From Verrucomicrobiaceae bacterium (GTDB lineage Bacteria > Verrucomicrobiota > Verrucomicrobiae > Verrucomicrobiales > Akkermansiaceae): a stretch of DNA of 6,333 nt. The stretch spans positions 1-6,333 of the forward strand of contig RPOS01000246.1 in NCBI GenBank assembly GCA_003820635.1. The letters are read 5' to 3'. Position 1 is the first letter of the stretch; each line of letters opens with the position of its first letter. Below, piece after piece: positions 1 through 6,333 of this stretch. The notes below the pieces were generated by a model. The model was not told the origin of the DNA. It searched no databases and was given only the letters and a program-made list of their open reading frames with translations. The position numbers and the translations under genes were made by a program.

Positions 1-18
1 CCTCACACCCACCATCCC

Positions 19-573
19 ATGAAAACAATCCCTTGCACTCTGTTTGTCTGTGCCGCGGCGCTTTTGTCCGCCAAGGCGCAGCCGGCGGTAGCCGCCATGC
101 AAATGCGCGATGTTGCCAGCCAGGAAGAACTGCTGCTTGAGCGGCGCAAAGCCCTGCAGATCGACCCGATGAAACATCTGGCAACCGCTACGGGCGAAGA
201 TCCGTCAAAAGCCAACCAACCGACGGACATCCTGGCGGAATCCGACATCATCTCCTTCCGCGGACTGGCCACGCTGGTGCCCAAGCGGGCCATCCTGCAA
301 ACTCCGCAAAGCTACGCCGGCCATGTCAAAATGGAGCCGGGTGCCCGCTTTGTGAGTTGGCGTGAGTTCTACGCCCTCAACCGCGGCTGGATCACCACCG
401 TGGAAGTCAGCCGCGAACAAGCCGAGGGCAACGCGCCATTCGCCGAGGAGACCCGGAAATTCCTCGGCACCAACCGCAACCTTGTGGTCGCGACATTCAA
501 AGGCGGGCCGGTCTCGGTCTTGCCGCTCAAGGAGCCCGCTCCGGAAACCGCCATGCAAACTCCCACCCCTTGA
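19..573 (+). CDS. Exported hypothetical protein, 184 aa
   Basis: A complete 184-residue protein that I do not recognise as a named family. The N-terminus is a typical Sec signal peptide: MK, then a hydrophobic core at about residues 7-16, with a probable cleavage site at AKA|QP (20/21). The mature protein is expected in the periplasm or at the surface. The two early cysteines (6 and 11) do not form a lipobox. After a charged, probably helical stretch (about 30-55) comes a compact predicted beta-rich region. It includes SFRGLATLVPKRAIL (about 79-93), a WREFYALNRGWITTVEV segment (about 114-130) and LVVATFKGGPVSVLPL near the C-terminus, ending in a Pro/Thr-rich tail. The ATG at 19 gives the signal peptide directly. 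The 18 bases upstream contain no Shine-Dalgarno motif. The gene lies 4 bases before the next exported-protein gene, so the two are probably co-transcribed. A link to the downstream pilin genes is inferred from position only. Confidence 0.85.
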   Translation: MKTIPCTLFVCAAALLSAKAQPAVAAMQMRDVASQEELLLERRKALQIDPMKHLATATGEDPSKANQPTDILAESDIISFRGLATLVPKRAILQTPQSYAGHVKMEPGARFVSWREFYALNRGWITTVEVSREQAEGNAPFAEETRKFLGTNRNLVVATFKGGPVSVLPLKEPAPETAMQTPTP

Positions 574-577
574 TATC

Positions 578-1675
578 ATGAAATCACCCGCTATCCTTAC
601 CGCCTTATCCTTGTCCTTGCTGGCAGCCGATGCTGCGGCGCAAGAAGTCATCTACACCAACTTCATCCGCCAGTTCCAAACACCCACCAACGTCGTCTGG
701 GATGCCTCCTCAGAAGTGTCTCCAGCCGACAGCAGGGAGTCTGATCTGGCGATCAACCCCGGCGGAGCGCGCTTTGAACTCTGGACCGTCGCCAACACCT
801 CGCCACCGACCAGCCGCCTGCTTGATACCGCGTATGTCGGCACCTACGTGCCTGTGGCCACGGTCACGATCCGTTCGGAGGATCCATATATCATTCCCCG
901 CACGCGGGTGGACCGGCCGTTCTATGTGGATATTGAAGTGACCGGACTGCTCAACGGCGCCAGCGATCCGGCGGCCTCCAAGGCTGTCAAACTGACACGC
1001 CACATGCAGTCGTATGGGGTTGGTGGCACCGGCATCAATCTCGACCGCACGCAGGCATCCCTGGTCTCCCAGTCTTTCATCACCACGAATGGGCCCCAAA
1101 CAATCACGGTGCCGGCGATGGGCACGGCTGTCACCGGCCCGGGAAGCAAGATCCGCGGCGAGGAGCGCTTTACGATCTTCTCGATCGAGGACAGCCGCAT
1201 TGCACCGGACGGCGTGACTTATGTCGTCCCCGAGACCCAGATCGCCTCGAAGCTGATCCAGATCTGGCCGATGGCCGATGGCTTCATCACCGGCATTTCG
1301 AGCAACCAACTCGTCCGCTACCAGTTGCCGCAGCTCACCCTCACGCTCAACGACCTCTATCCGAGCTCGACCACATACGTGCAGGTTTACATGGGTGAAC
1401 CGCAACTTGGAACCCAGGGCCGCATCGTTCCCGGCTCCGCCATCACCATCAATGACTCGGTGCCGGTGAGCCGCGTGCTCGTCATCGACGATTACGACGA
1501 GGTCTTCGACGAGGATGGCCGCTGGACCATGGAACTGGTCACCGATACTCCCTTCGGAGTCGAGCGGCTGGCCTACGTCAGCTTCGATCTCGACCGCACG
1601 ATCAAGGTGAACGGCTCATTCGTCACCATCGAGCGAGGCAGGGTTTCTTCAGTTCCTCCTCCAGTTCCTTCCTGA
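578..1675 (+). CDS. Exported hypothetical protein, 365 aa, beta-rich
   Basis: A 365-residue protein of unknown family. The start at 578 is chosen because it gives a clean signal peptide (MKSPAILTALSLSLLAADAAA, cleavage near 19-21) and sits 4 bases after the previous stop; the frame is open further upstream, but only inside gene 1. The mature part is long, poor in cysteine, and rich in Thr, Val, Ile, Gly and Pro in alternating patterns, as expected for a secreted beta-sandwich or fibre-like protein. Notable segments are a YVPVATVTIRSEDPYIIPRTRVDRPFY region (about 87-113), a G/T-rich stretch around residue 150, and an acidic cluster VIDDYDEVFDEDG (302-314) that could bind a cation but does not match a canonical EF-hand. 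The C-terminus ends in a Pro-rich tail (SSVPPPVPS). The last 53 bp overlap the convergent gene on the minus strand. A role as an envelope, adhesin or pilus-accessory protein is possible but not shown by the sequence. Confidence 0.86.
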   Translation: MKSPAILTALSLSLLAADAAAQEVIYTNFIRQFQTPTNVVWDASSEVSPADSRESDLAINPGGARFELWTVANTSPPTSRLLDTAYVGTYVPVATVTIRSEDPYIIPRTRVDRPFYVDIEVTGLLNGASDPAASKAVKLTRHMQSYGVGGTGINLDRTQASLVSQSFITTNGPQTITVPAMGTAVTGPGSKIRGEERFTIFSIEDSRIAPDGVTYVVPETQIASKLIQIWPMADGFITGISSNQLVRYQLPQLTLTLNDLYPSSTTYVQVYMGEPQLGTQGRIVPGSAITINDSVPVSRVLVIDDYDEVFDEDGRWTMELVTDTPFGVERLAYVSFDLDRTIKVNGSFVTIERGRVSSVPPPVPS

Positions 1676-2234
1676 AATTGTCGTTCCGATAGATCAGCGA
1701 AAACCGCGCATCCTTCGATTTTCTCAAGAGATCCTCCACCTCGGTGTATGCCAGGAGCAGGAACAAACCCTTCACCGGCTCACGATGAAACGATTGCGTC
1801 CGCGTCACGAACTGGTCCTCCACGGCCCGCTGCTGCTGGTTGGCACGCAGCGCGCCGTGCTCGCTTGCGACCTGTTTGCGCAGTTCTTCGAAGCGGGCCT
1901 CCATCAGGTCCGCCGAGGCCTCGGGATCGAAGTAGTGGACCGTGAGCTCGTAAAGCCTGCCACCCAGAAAGCGCCCTTCCACCGCGCCCGCCTTGGTCTC
2001 CGGCAAAAAGCCCTTGCGGGGCTGGATTTTGAGCACCCGCAATCCTGGTTGATCCCCGGGAAGCGAAATGGTAAGGTCCAGCGAATGTCGGGATGCCCAA
2101 GTAATCAACTTTTCCGGAGAATCGCCCCAGCGCAGGCCGAAGGGCGGATTCAGGACGGCCTGGGCGGCGGCCTGCCCGGCTGCCACGCAGATCAGGATGG
2201 CCGCCAGAATCACTCCGTGAAATCGCCCGCGCAT
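1623..2234 (-). CDS. Small exported hypothetical protein, 203 aa
   Basis: A minus-strand gene for a 203-residue protein with a strong Sec signal peptide: basic MRGRFHG, hydrophobic core at 8-19, and cleavage near AAA|Q (24/25) or AQA|V (26/27). Just after the cleavage site is the motif PFGLRWGDSPEKL (about 31-43). An F-G-hydrophobic-x-W-G-x-S-P-E pattern at the start of the mature part is common in small periplasmic proteins of unknown function. The middle is a mixed alpha/beta domain with a charged helix (about 108-140), and the C-terminus is a Glu/Lys-rich helix. No catalytic motif is visible. The signal peptide fixes the start at 2234. The plus strand is also open here in one frame, but its translation looks like an antisense shadow. 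The gene is inverted relative to its neighbours. It overlaps the gene at 578-1675 tail to tail by 53 bp and the probable GTG start of the pseudopilin gene head to head by 18 bp. No Shine-Dalgarno motif is seen. Confidence 0.8.
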   Translation of the reverse strand: MRGRFHGVILAAILICVAAGQAAAQAVLNPPFGLRWGDSPEKLITWASRHSLDLTISLPGDQPGLRVLKIQPRKGFLPETKAGAVEGRFLGGRLYELTVHYFDPEASADLMEARFEELRKQVASEHGALRANQQQRAVEDQFVTRTQSFHREPVKGLFLLLAYTEVEDLLRKSKDARFSLIYRNDNFRKELEEELKKPCLARW

Positions 2235-2735
2235 GGGGCTAGCTTTGGCACATTCCGAAGCATCCGCAAGCTACGATGCGGATACCGTGGCATGGTGCTG
2301 CTGGAAGCGATGCTCTCGCTCTCCATCCTCACCTTGCTCGGCCTGCTGCTGCTCAAGCTCTCGCTCAACATCCTGCAACCGCGGCAGTGGGTGCTCCAAC
2401 AAACCGTGACGGACGCCTACATGACTTATGAGCGGGCCTACGCCGAGCGGATCCCATTCGAAAGCCTGCTCGCCGCGGATTCTCCCTGGCCTGATTATCC
2501 GGCCACCAGCACCACCATGGTTGAAATCGGCCGTCTGCCGGGCAACCGCCTCATCATGGGCAACGTGACGCGCACCCGCATGCCGGATTCCGGAAATTTC
2601 CCAAGCGACGGTGGCAACGGCACGCTCACCAGCAATCCCGCCGCCATGAAGATCTGGAAGGCCCAGAGCGTGCTCACCTATCAGATTGGAGATCGCACCT
2701 ACGCCAAATCCCGCACCGTCCTGCGCTCCCAATGA
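2217..2735 (+). CDS. Pseudopilin-like minor pilin, GspI/PilV-like
   Basis: A protein with a type IV prepilin N-terminus: RG|MVLLEAMLSLSIL, followed by a hydrophobic helix of about 20 residues. This gives a methionine at +1 and the conserved glutamate at +5. Such proteins are cleaved by prepilin peptidase after the glycine and assemble through the helix into a pilus or pseudopilus. The LLEAML sequence most resembles GspI or PilV, and position as the first of three such genes fits. The start is uncertain. The only ATG near the motif (2292) would put Met at +1 and leave no leader. GTG at 2217 is the nearest in-frame upstream start I find; it gives a basic 25-residue leader ending in Gly and a 172-residue protein. 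The mature ectodomain (about 125 residues) has aromatic residues early on and one visible MKIWKAQSVLTYQIGDRTYAK strand region, with no recognisable domain. The stop overlaps the next ATG as ATGA. Confidence 0.82.
   Translation: MKSPAHGASFGTFRSIRKLRCGYRGMVLLEAMLSLSILTLLGLLLLKLSLNILQPRQWVLQQTVTDAYMTYERAYAERIPFESLLAADSPWPDYPATSTTMVEIGRLPGNRLIMGNVTRTRMPDSGNFPSDGGNGTLTSNPAAMKIWKAQSVLTYQIGDRTYAKSRTVLRSQ
2732..2735 (+). other. ATGA stop/start overlap (translational coupling)
   Basis: The ATG of the GspJ/PilW-like gene overlaps the TGA of the preceding gene. No Shine-Dalgarno sequence precedes it, so reinitiation by the terminating ribosome is the likely mode of expression. Confidence 0.85.
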
Positions 2736-3262
2736 AAACGCTCCTCCTCACCGCACGCCGGGGCTTCACCCTCATTGAGCTCTCCATCGCCATGGTCATG
2801 GGAATCGCCATCGGCGGCATGGTCATCGCCCTGTTCAACCAGCAGCTTGCCTTCCTGCGCCTCTACAAGACGCAGAACTTCCTCACCGAGGAGGCTCCCG
2901 TCATCAGCGTTTATATCAGCAAGCTCGTCGGCAAGGCGGACCGCTTCCGCCTGCATGATTCGGTGGACGACGCCCTCGCAGGCAGAAACCCGCGCCTGAC
3001 GGCCTCGCCGGTGGTGCTGCTCAACTACCGCCAGCCGGATGGCACCATGCGCGCTTCGATTCTTTCGTTCGAAGACCGGGTCTCCGGCCCGGCGCTCTAT
3101 CATTATGTGGTGCCCACCAATGAAGTGCTCGGCGAGCCGCAGTGGTTCGTTTCCAACAAGCCCGCCAATGTCTGGTTCGCCATGGAGGAAGGCGTTCTGC
3201 GCATGACTCTTACCGGGCCGGCGGGCGAGCAAATCACCTATTCCGGAACCATGCAGAAATGA
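2732..3262 (+). CDS. Pseudopilin-like minor pilin, GspJ/PilW-like
   Basis: A complete 176-residue protein with a textbook type IV prepilin signal: leader MKTLLLTARRG (11 residues, basic), then cleavage before FTLIELSIAMVMGIAIGG, with glutamate at +5 and a hydrophobic helix to about residue 33. It should be processed by a prepilin peptidase (PilD/GspO) and inserted in the inner membrane before assembly. The FTLIELSIAMVMG helix is closest in style to PilW or GspJ. The remainder, about 140 residues, is predicted to be an alpha/beta pseudopilin head: the helix extension runs through QQLAFLRLYKTQNFL, followed by strands such as PVVLLNYRQPDGTMRASILSF, VWFAMEEGVLRMTLTG and a short C-terminal strand. 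No cysteines are present. The ATG overlaps the preceding stop by 4 bp, and its own stop overlaps the next ATG in the same way. This implies translational coupling and roughly matched production of the three proteins. Confidence 0.9.
   Translation: MKTLLLTARRGFTLIELSIAMVMGIAIGGMVIALFNQQLAFLRLYKTQNFLTEEAPVISVYISKLVGKADRFRLHDSVDDALAGRNPRLTASPVVLLNYRQPDGTMRASILSFEDRVSGPALYHYVVPTNEVLGEPQWFVSNKPANVWFAMEEGVLRMTLTGPAGEQITYSGTMQK
3259..3262 (+). other. ATGA stop/start overlap (translational coupling)
   Basis: The start codon of the 730-residue protein overlaps the stop of the GspJ/PilW-like gene, repeating the arrangement at 2732-2735. This supports a single three-cistron unit. Confidence 0.85.
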
Positions 3263-5451
3263 AAACCACCCCTTCCAGAACCGGCAAACCCGGCTTCGTC
3301 TCCTATGTCCTCGTGCTCTCCACGGGGGTCATCCTCACCCTGCTCTCGGTTTACACCTACCGGCGGGCGATGAACGCCCATACCGTGCAGTCCGCCGTCC
3401 AGATGCGCACGGATTACAGCGAAAAGGAAGAGGCCATCCTGCGCTCGATCGTGGCCATCACCCCCAACCGCGCCATCCGGGCGATGCAGCGCAATTCCAA
3501 CAGCAACGCGAGCAGCCGTGAGCCGCTGCGCTGGCAGAACATCTTCACCGAGGCGCTCGCCACAGCCAATGCCGGCACCTCGATTCCCGCAAACCTGCTC
3601 TCCTCGCTCAATGTCCCCAACTTGCGGGTTTCCAACACCGGAGACTCCGTGCTCAACACGCCCAGCCGGGTGTTCAAGGCGCTGCCCGGCGGCACCGGTT
3701 ATGTGTCAGTCGGTATCAACCGCAGCCTTGGCGCGGGTTTTCCGCCTCCGCTCACCACTTCCAACCTGTCCACCATCGACCGCGATCCGGTCTATCCGAT
3801 CATTTCGAGAGACAAGAGATACGGCACGCTTGCCCAGAGCCACCTGAGTTCCAAAGAGCTCAACGGCAATGGAACCGTGGCCTACGGGCTGCCGGTTGAC
3901 ACTTACCCGGATTTCAACATCCTCAAGTATCCTGATATCAATTTCGGCTACGCCAAACCCGGAGAACCCTTTGTCGCCAAGCGCAACTGGTGGGCCTTCT
4001 CCATGGATCTGGCGGGGCATGATGCCGATAAAACCTTTATCGCCCGCCCGCGCCGGGACTTCGTGCTTTCCATCTATGAAATTCCTTCCCAGCTGTCGAT
4101 TTCAGCGGATTCCTTCATGGCGCTCGGGCGCTTCGAGTCCGGCGAGGCCTGGCAGAACGTCAACATCGAGGGCGGCGTCTTCGCCGGCAAGGCCGTCGTC
4201 GAGGGCGAAACCTCGCTGCCCGCATTGGCCAGCCGCCGTGGGATGACTCTGGACAGTGATGCGGCCATCGGCGGTGAAAACTTTGTCCAAAACCCCTTCA
4301 GGCCCGGCGTGCGCGAGGCCTATCAGGTTACCAACGGCGAGTTCTTCCCGGTTTCCCTCGCCTCGGAAAGCGGCCGCGTCGCCTTCGTCCCGATCAACCG
4401 TGGCGCGGGTTTCTTCGACCGGCTGGCCCACTCCAGTGAGAGCAGCACGATTTCTCCCACCACCTGGAACAGCTACTCCATCGGCGCGCTCCAGTGCACC
4501 ATGCGGCTCGATATCACCCAAGTGGTGAGCTCGACCAACAATACTCCCACGGTGTTGCGTTTTTCCTATTTGAAAAACGGCAGCCGCCTCAGCTATTCCG
4601 AGCCGCTTTTCACCGGAATCAACTCGGCATTGCCTCCGGGATACGTCAAGGTGTGCGACGAGAATCAGACCTATAATTTCGGAACCAATGTGGTGGATGT
4701 GGCCTATGGCTTGAACGGGAAATTCTACTTCCAGAAGGGTGTCACAGGTGCCATCACTTTCAACAACGCCCGTTTTGGAGATCCCATCGTGGGAACATTC
4801 AAGGCCGGCTATTTCCGTCCAAGCGCTCCCTACGAGGTTAAGAATCTTCCTTCCGGAAAGATCTGCGTCGCGGTGTATCCACAACGCTTTCGGGAATTCC
4901 TCAACCTCATTGGTGCGGATGGACCGGCAGTGAACAACTCCATTGTCATCAACGTCGATTACACCACCGCCACAGGTAGTGTGAACCTGACAAGGCCGAA
5001 CATTCCCTGTTTGGAATCGGACTACGGCGTGATCATTCAAGAGTGCGCGGACCTCACATCCTTCACCAAGGGCTTCTCGCTGGTCACCAACCTGCGGGCC
5101 TACATCGGAGACGACTTCAACATCGTGCCGACCACGCCTCCCACGGGTTATTCGCCATCCGGCTCTTATTACCCGCCTGTTTCGCTGTTCGCGCCGGAGC
5201 GGCGCTATGGCGTTGAGGTGGACCCCTTCGCGGTCAACATCGAAGGCCAGGTCGGCTCGCTCGCAAGCGAGACGGCGGAAGCGCCCGTGCGTCCGATGGA
5301 TTCCACGACCGTGAGTGGCACCGCAATGGCCGCCAATCGCATCACGGTCAATCTGCGGCCCATCCGCCACCCGGCCGAGCTGCCGCCCATCACCATGATG
5401 AACTGGCTGCTGGTGCTGGAGGAACGCCGCAGCGAGTTTGTCGGAAACTGA
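3259..5451 (+). CDS. Large GspK/PilX-like pseudopilin-type protein, 730 aa
   Basis: A 730-residue protein with a short basic leader ending MKTTPSRTGKPG, then a hydrophobic helix FVSYVLVLSTGVILTLLSVY (about 13-32). This resembles a prepilin signal, but the +5 position is valine, not glutamate. In type II secretion, GspK is the pseudopilin known to lack Glu+5 and to sit at the tip, and its gene follows I and J, as here. At 730 residues it is roughly twice the usual GspK length. The helix continues into a polar coil (about 34-70). The ectodomain contains RRDFVLSIYEIPSQLSI (265-281), a Gly-rich repeat-like stretch IEGGVFAGKAVVEGETSLPALASRRG (about 302-327) and a Tyr/Gly/Pro-rich C-terminal half. 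Five cysteines (413, 466, 536, 584, 596) lie in that half and may form disulfides. It ends with a hydrophobic MMNWLLVLEE segment. The ATG at 3259 overlaps the previous stop (ATGA). The frame is open upstream, but that would run inside the preceding gene. It is likely the tip or adhesive subunit; that function is inferred. Confidence 0.88.
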   Translation: MKTTPSRTGKPGFVSYVLVLSTGVILTLLSVYTYRRAMNAHTVQSAVQMRTDYSEKEEAILRSIVAITPNRAIRAMQRNSNSNASSREPLRWQNIFTEALATANAGTSIPANLLSSLNVPNLRVSNTGDSVLNTPSRVFKALPGGTGYVSVGINRSLGAGFPPPLTTSNLSTIDRDPVYPIISRDKRYGTLAQSHLSSKELNGNGTVAYGLPVDTYPDFNILKYPDINFGYAKPGEPFVAKRNWWAFSMDLAGHDADKTFIARPRRDFVLSIYEIPSQLSISADSFMALGRFESGEAWQNVNIEGGVFAGKAVVEGETSLPALASRRGMTLDSDAAIGGENFVQNPFRPGVREAYQVTNGEFFPVSLASESGRVAFVPINRGAGFFDRLAHSSESSTISPTTWNSYSIGALQCTMRLDITQVVSSTNNTPTVLRFSYLKNGSRLSYSEPLFTGINSALPPGYVKVCDENQTYNFGTNVVDVAYGLNGKFYFQKGVTGAITFNNARFGDPIVGTFKAGYFRPSAPYEVKNLPSGKICVAVYPQRFREFLNLIGADGPAVNNSIVINVDYTTATGSVNLTRPNIPCLESDYGVIIQECADLTSFTKGFSLVTNLRAYIGDDFNIVPTTPPTGYSPSGSYYPPVSLFAPERRYGVEVDPFAVNIEGQVGSLASETAEAPVRPMDSTTVSGTAMAANRITVNLRPIRHPAELPPITMMNWLLVLEERRSEFVGN

Positions 5452-5468
5452 GCCCTGCGGCGGGACGA

Positions 5469-6333
5469 TCAGATGTGATGCTCCTCACCGGGGAGCGGGA
5501 TGATGATCCGGCTGTCCGGCAGGCGCTGCTGGAGTTCCTGGCGGAACCACTCCACGGCGTCGTCATCACCGTGGACGAGGAAGATTTTCTTCGGCCGGAG
5601 TTTCACCGCGTAGTCGGCGATGGCATCGCGCGTGGAGTGGCCGCTGAAGTCGAAGACGCGCATCTCGCAGTTCAGCGGCACGCCGCCGTGGTCCGCGTCG
5701 AGCTGGATCATCTCGCCGGGTTTGGCCATGCGGATCTTGCCGCCGGGTGTTTCCGGATCGGCATAGCCGACGAAGAACAGGCCGTGGCGCTTGTTTTCCA
5801 GAATGCCCTGGCGGGCGAAAATGTTGGAAACGGTCTTCTCGGACATCATGCCGCTGGAAAGCGCGTAGATGCAGCCGGAGCCGAAGGGGATGGGGCCCTT
5901 GCGCTTGCGGTCGCTGCCTTCGATGTCCATGTCCTTGAGGAAACGGAAACCCGGCAGGTGGCGGCGCGAGACATCGCTGAAGCGGTCGTAGATATGTGTC
6001 ATCTTGGTGCTCAACCCGCCGATGTAAACCGGCGTGTGGTTCGGGATGAGGCTCTCGCACTTGAAGCGGTGCAGCATGCCAAGCACTTCCTGCGTCTTGC
6101 CCATCGCGAACACCGGGATCAGCACCGACCCCTTGCGCGCGATCACCCGTGCGATGGCCTCGGCGAAGGCGTTTTCCTCGTTTGTCCGGTCATACCCCGC
6201 CGCGCGGGCCTGTGCGCCGCGGGTGGTTTCCACGATCAAGGCGTCCACGTGCTCTTCTGGAAACAGCGCGCCCTTCTGCAGCGTGCTGTGCTCGAAGTTC
6301 ACATCGCCGGTGTACATCACGCGCTTGCCGGAG
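5469..6333 (-). CDS. Beta-CASP metallo-beta-lactamase RNA nuclease, partial (N-terminus beyond the edge)
   Basis: The last 287 or so residues of a metallo-beta-lactamase fold protein of the beta-CASP group (CPSF73/YSH1-like, COG1236 type), which cut or trim RNA. The gene runs off the right edge: the reading frame is open to base 6333, reading SGKRVMYTGDVNF, so the GTG and ATG near 6315-6320 are internal. The metal-binding HxHxDH motif should lie outside the window. Visible motifs in order are the YTGD aspartate (motif 4, 6303-6314), VETTRG glutamate (motif A, VETT at 6222-6233), the beta-CASP segment with SVLIPVFAMGKTQEVL (about 6080-6130), SSGMM (5844-5858), FSGHS histidine (motif B, 5634-5648) and VHGDDDA histidine (motif C, 5556-5576). 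All expected catalytic positions in the visible part are present. The SSGMM motif is followed by SEKTVSN instead of the usual Gly-Gly-type sequence. It converges on the pseudopilin operon with a 17 bp gap and is probably a housekeeping gene unrelated to it. Confidence 0.9.
   Translation of the reverse strand, partial: SGKRVMYTGDVNFEHSTLQKGALFPEEHVDALIVETTRGAQARAAGYDRTNEENAFAEAIARVIARKGSVLIPVFAMGKTQEVLGMLHRFKCESLIPNHTPVYIGGLSTKMTHIYDRFSDVSRRHLPGFRFLKDMDIEGSDRKRKGPIPFGSGCIYALSSGMMSEKTVSNIFARQGILENKRHGLFFVGYADPETPGGKIRMAKPGEMIQLDADHGGVPLNCEMRVFDFSGHSTRDAIADYAVKLRPKKIFLVHGDDDAVEWFRQELQQRLPDSRIIIPLPGEEHHI

Noticed and set aside
1785..2216. A plus-strand frame continuous with the first pilin gene that would make a much longer protein.
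   Set aside because: It is antisense to a gene with a clear signal peptide, its translation is rich in residues typical of shadow frames, and the pilin N-terminus would be buried in the middle.
2245..2277. TTGGCA and TACGAT as a possible -35/-10 promoter for the pilin operon.
   Set aside because: The spacing is 21 bp, longer than usual, and the matches are weak. They also lie within or next to the leader coding sequence.
5260..5271. CTCGCAAGCGAG inverted repeat as a possible operator.
   Set aside because: It lies deep inside the coding region of the 730-residue protein, is a single copy and is short, so it is probably chance in GC-rich DNA.
4102..5370. A long open frame (422 codons) on the minus strand inside the 730-residue gene.
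   Set aside because: Its translation is low-quality, rich in Arg, His, Gly and Val with no domains, and the plus-strand protein has a prepilin-like N-terminus and coupling to its neighbour.
5452..5496. Possible bidirectional terminator between the convergent genes, including a GCTCC/GGAGC hairpin at 5480-5496.
   Set aside because: The stem is only 5 bp, lies inside the nuclease coding sequence and has no T-run on either strand. The 17 bp gap itself holds no stable hairpin.

Overview
The window is dense with genes, at about 60% G+C by eye. The signal peptides and the pseudopilin genes point to a Gram-negative-type bacterium. The style of the pseudopilins, one of which is very large, and the near absence of Shine-Dalgarno motifs suggest a member of the Verrucomicrobiota (Luteolibacter/Haloferula/Akkermansiaceae-like). 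That placement rests on recollection and inference and would need a database search.

Layout, left to right. (1) At 19-573 and 578-1675 (+), two tandem genes only 4 bases apart encode exported proteins with clear signal peptides and no recognised function. (2) At 1623-2234 (-), a small exported protein is encoded on the opposite strand. Its 3' end overlaps the preceding gene by 53 bp, and its 5' end overlaps the probable start of the next plus-strand gene by 18 bp. (3) At 2217-5451 (+), three genes are joined by ATGA stop/start overlaps. The first two are small proteins with type IV prepilin-like N-termini (G|MVLLE and G|FTLIE). The third is a 730-residue protein with a short basic leader and an N-terminal hydrophobic helix that lacks the +5 glutamate. 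The order and features recall the minor (pseudo)pilin sets GspI-GspJ-GspK or PilV-PilW-PilX, which form the tip that primes type II secretion or type IV pilus assembly. (4) At 5469 to beyond the right edge (-), the C-terminal part of a beta-CASP metallo-beta-lactamase RNA nuclease converges on the pilin cluster with only 17 bp between them.

The most plausible system is a lineage-specific minor-pilin/pseudopilin tip complex (2217-5451). The exported proteins upstream may be periplasmic or surface partners of the same machine, but that link rests on proximity only. No RNA genes, mobile elements, CRISPR arrays, convincing terminators or promoters were found. No stretch longer than about 20 bases lies outside a gene.
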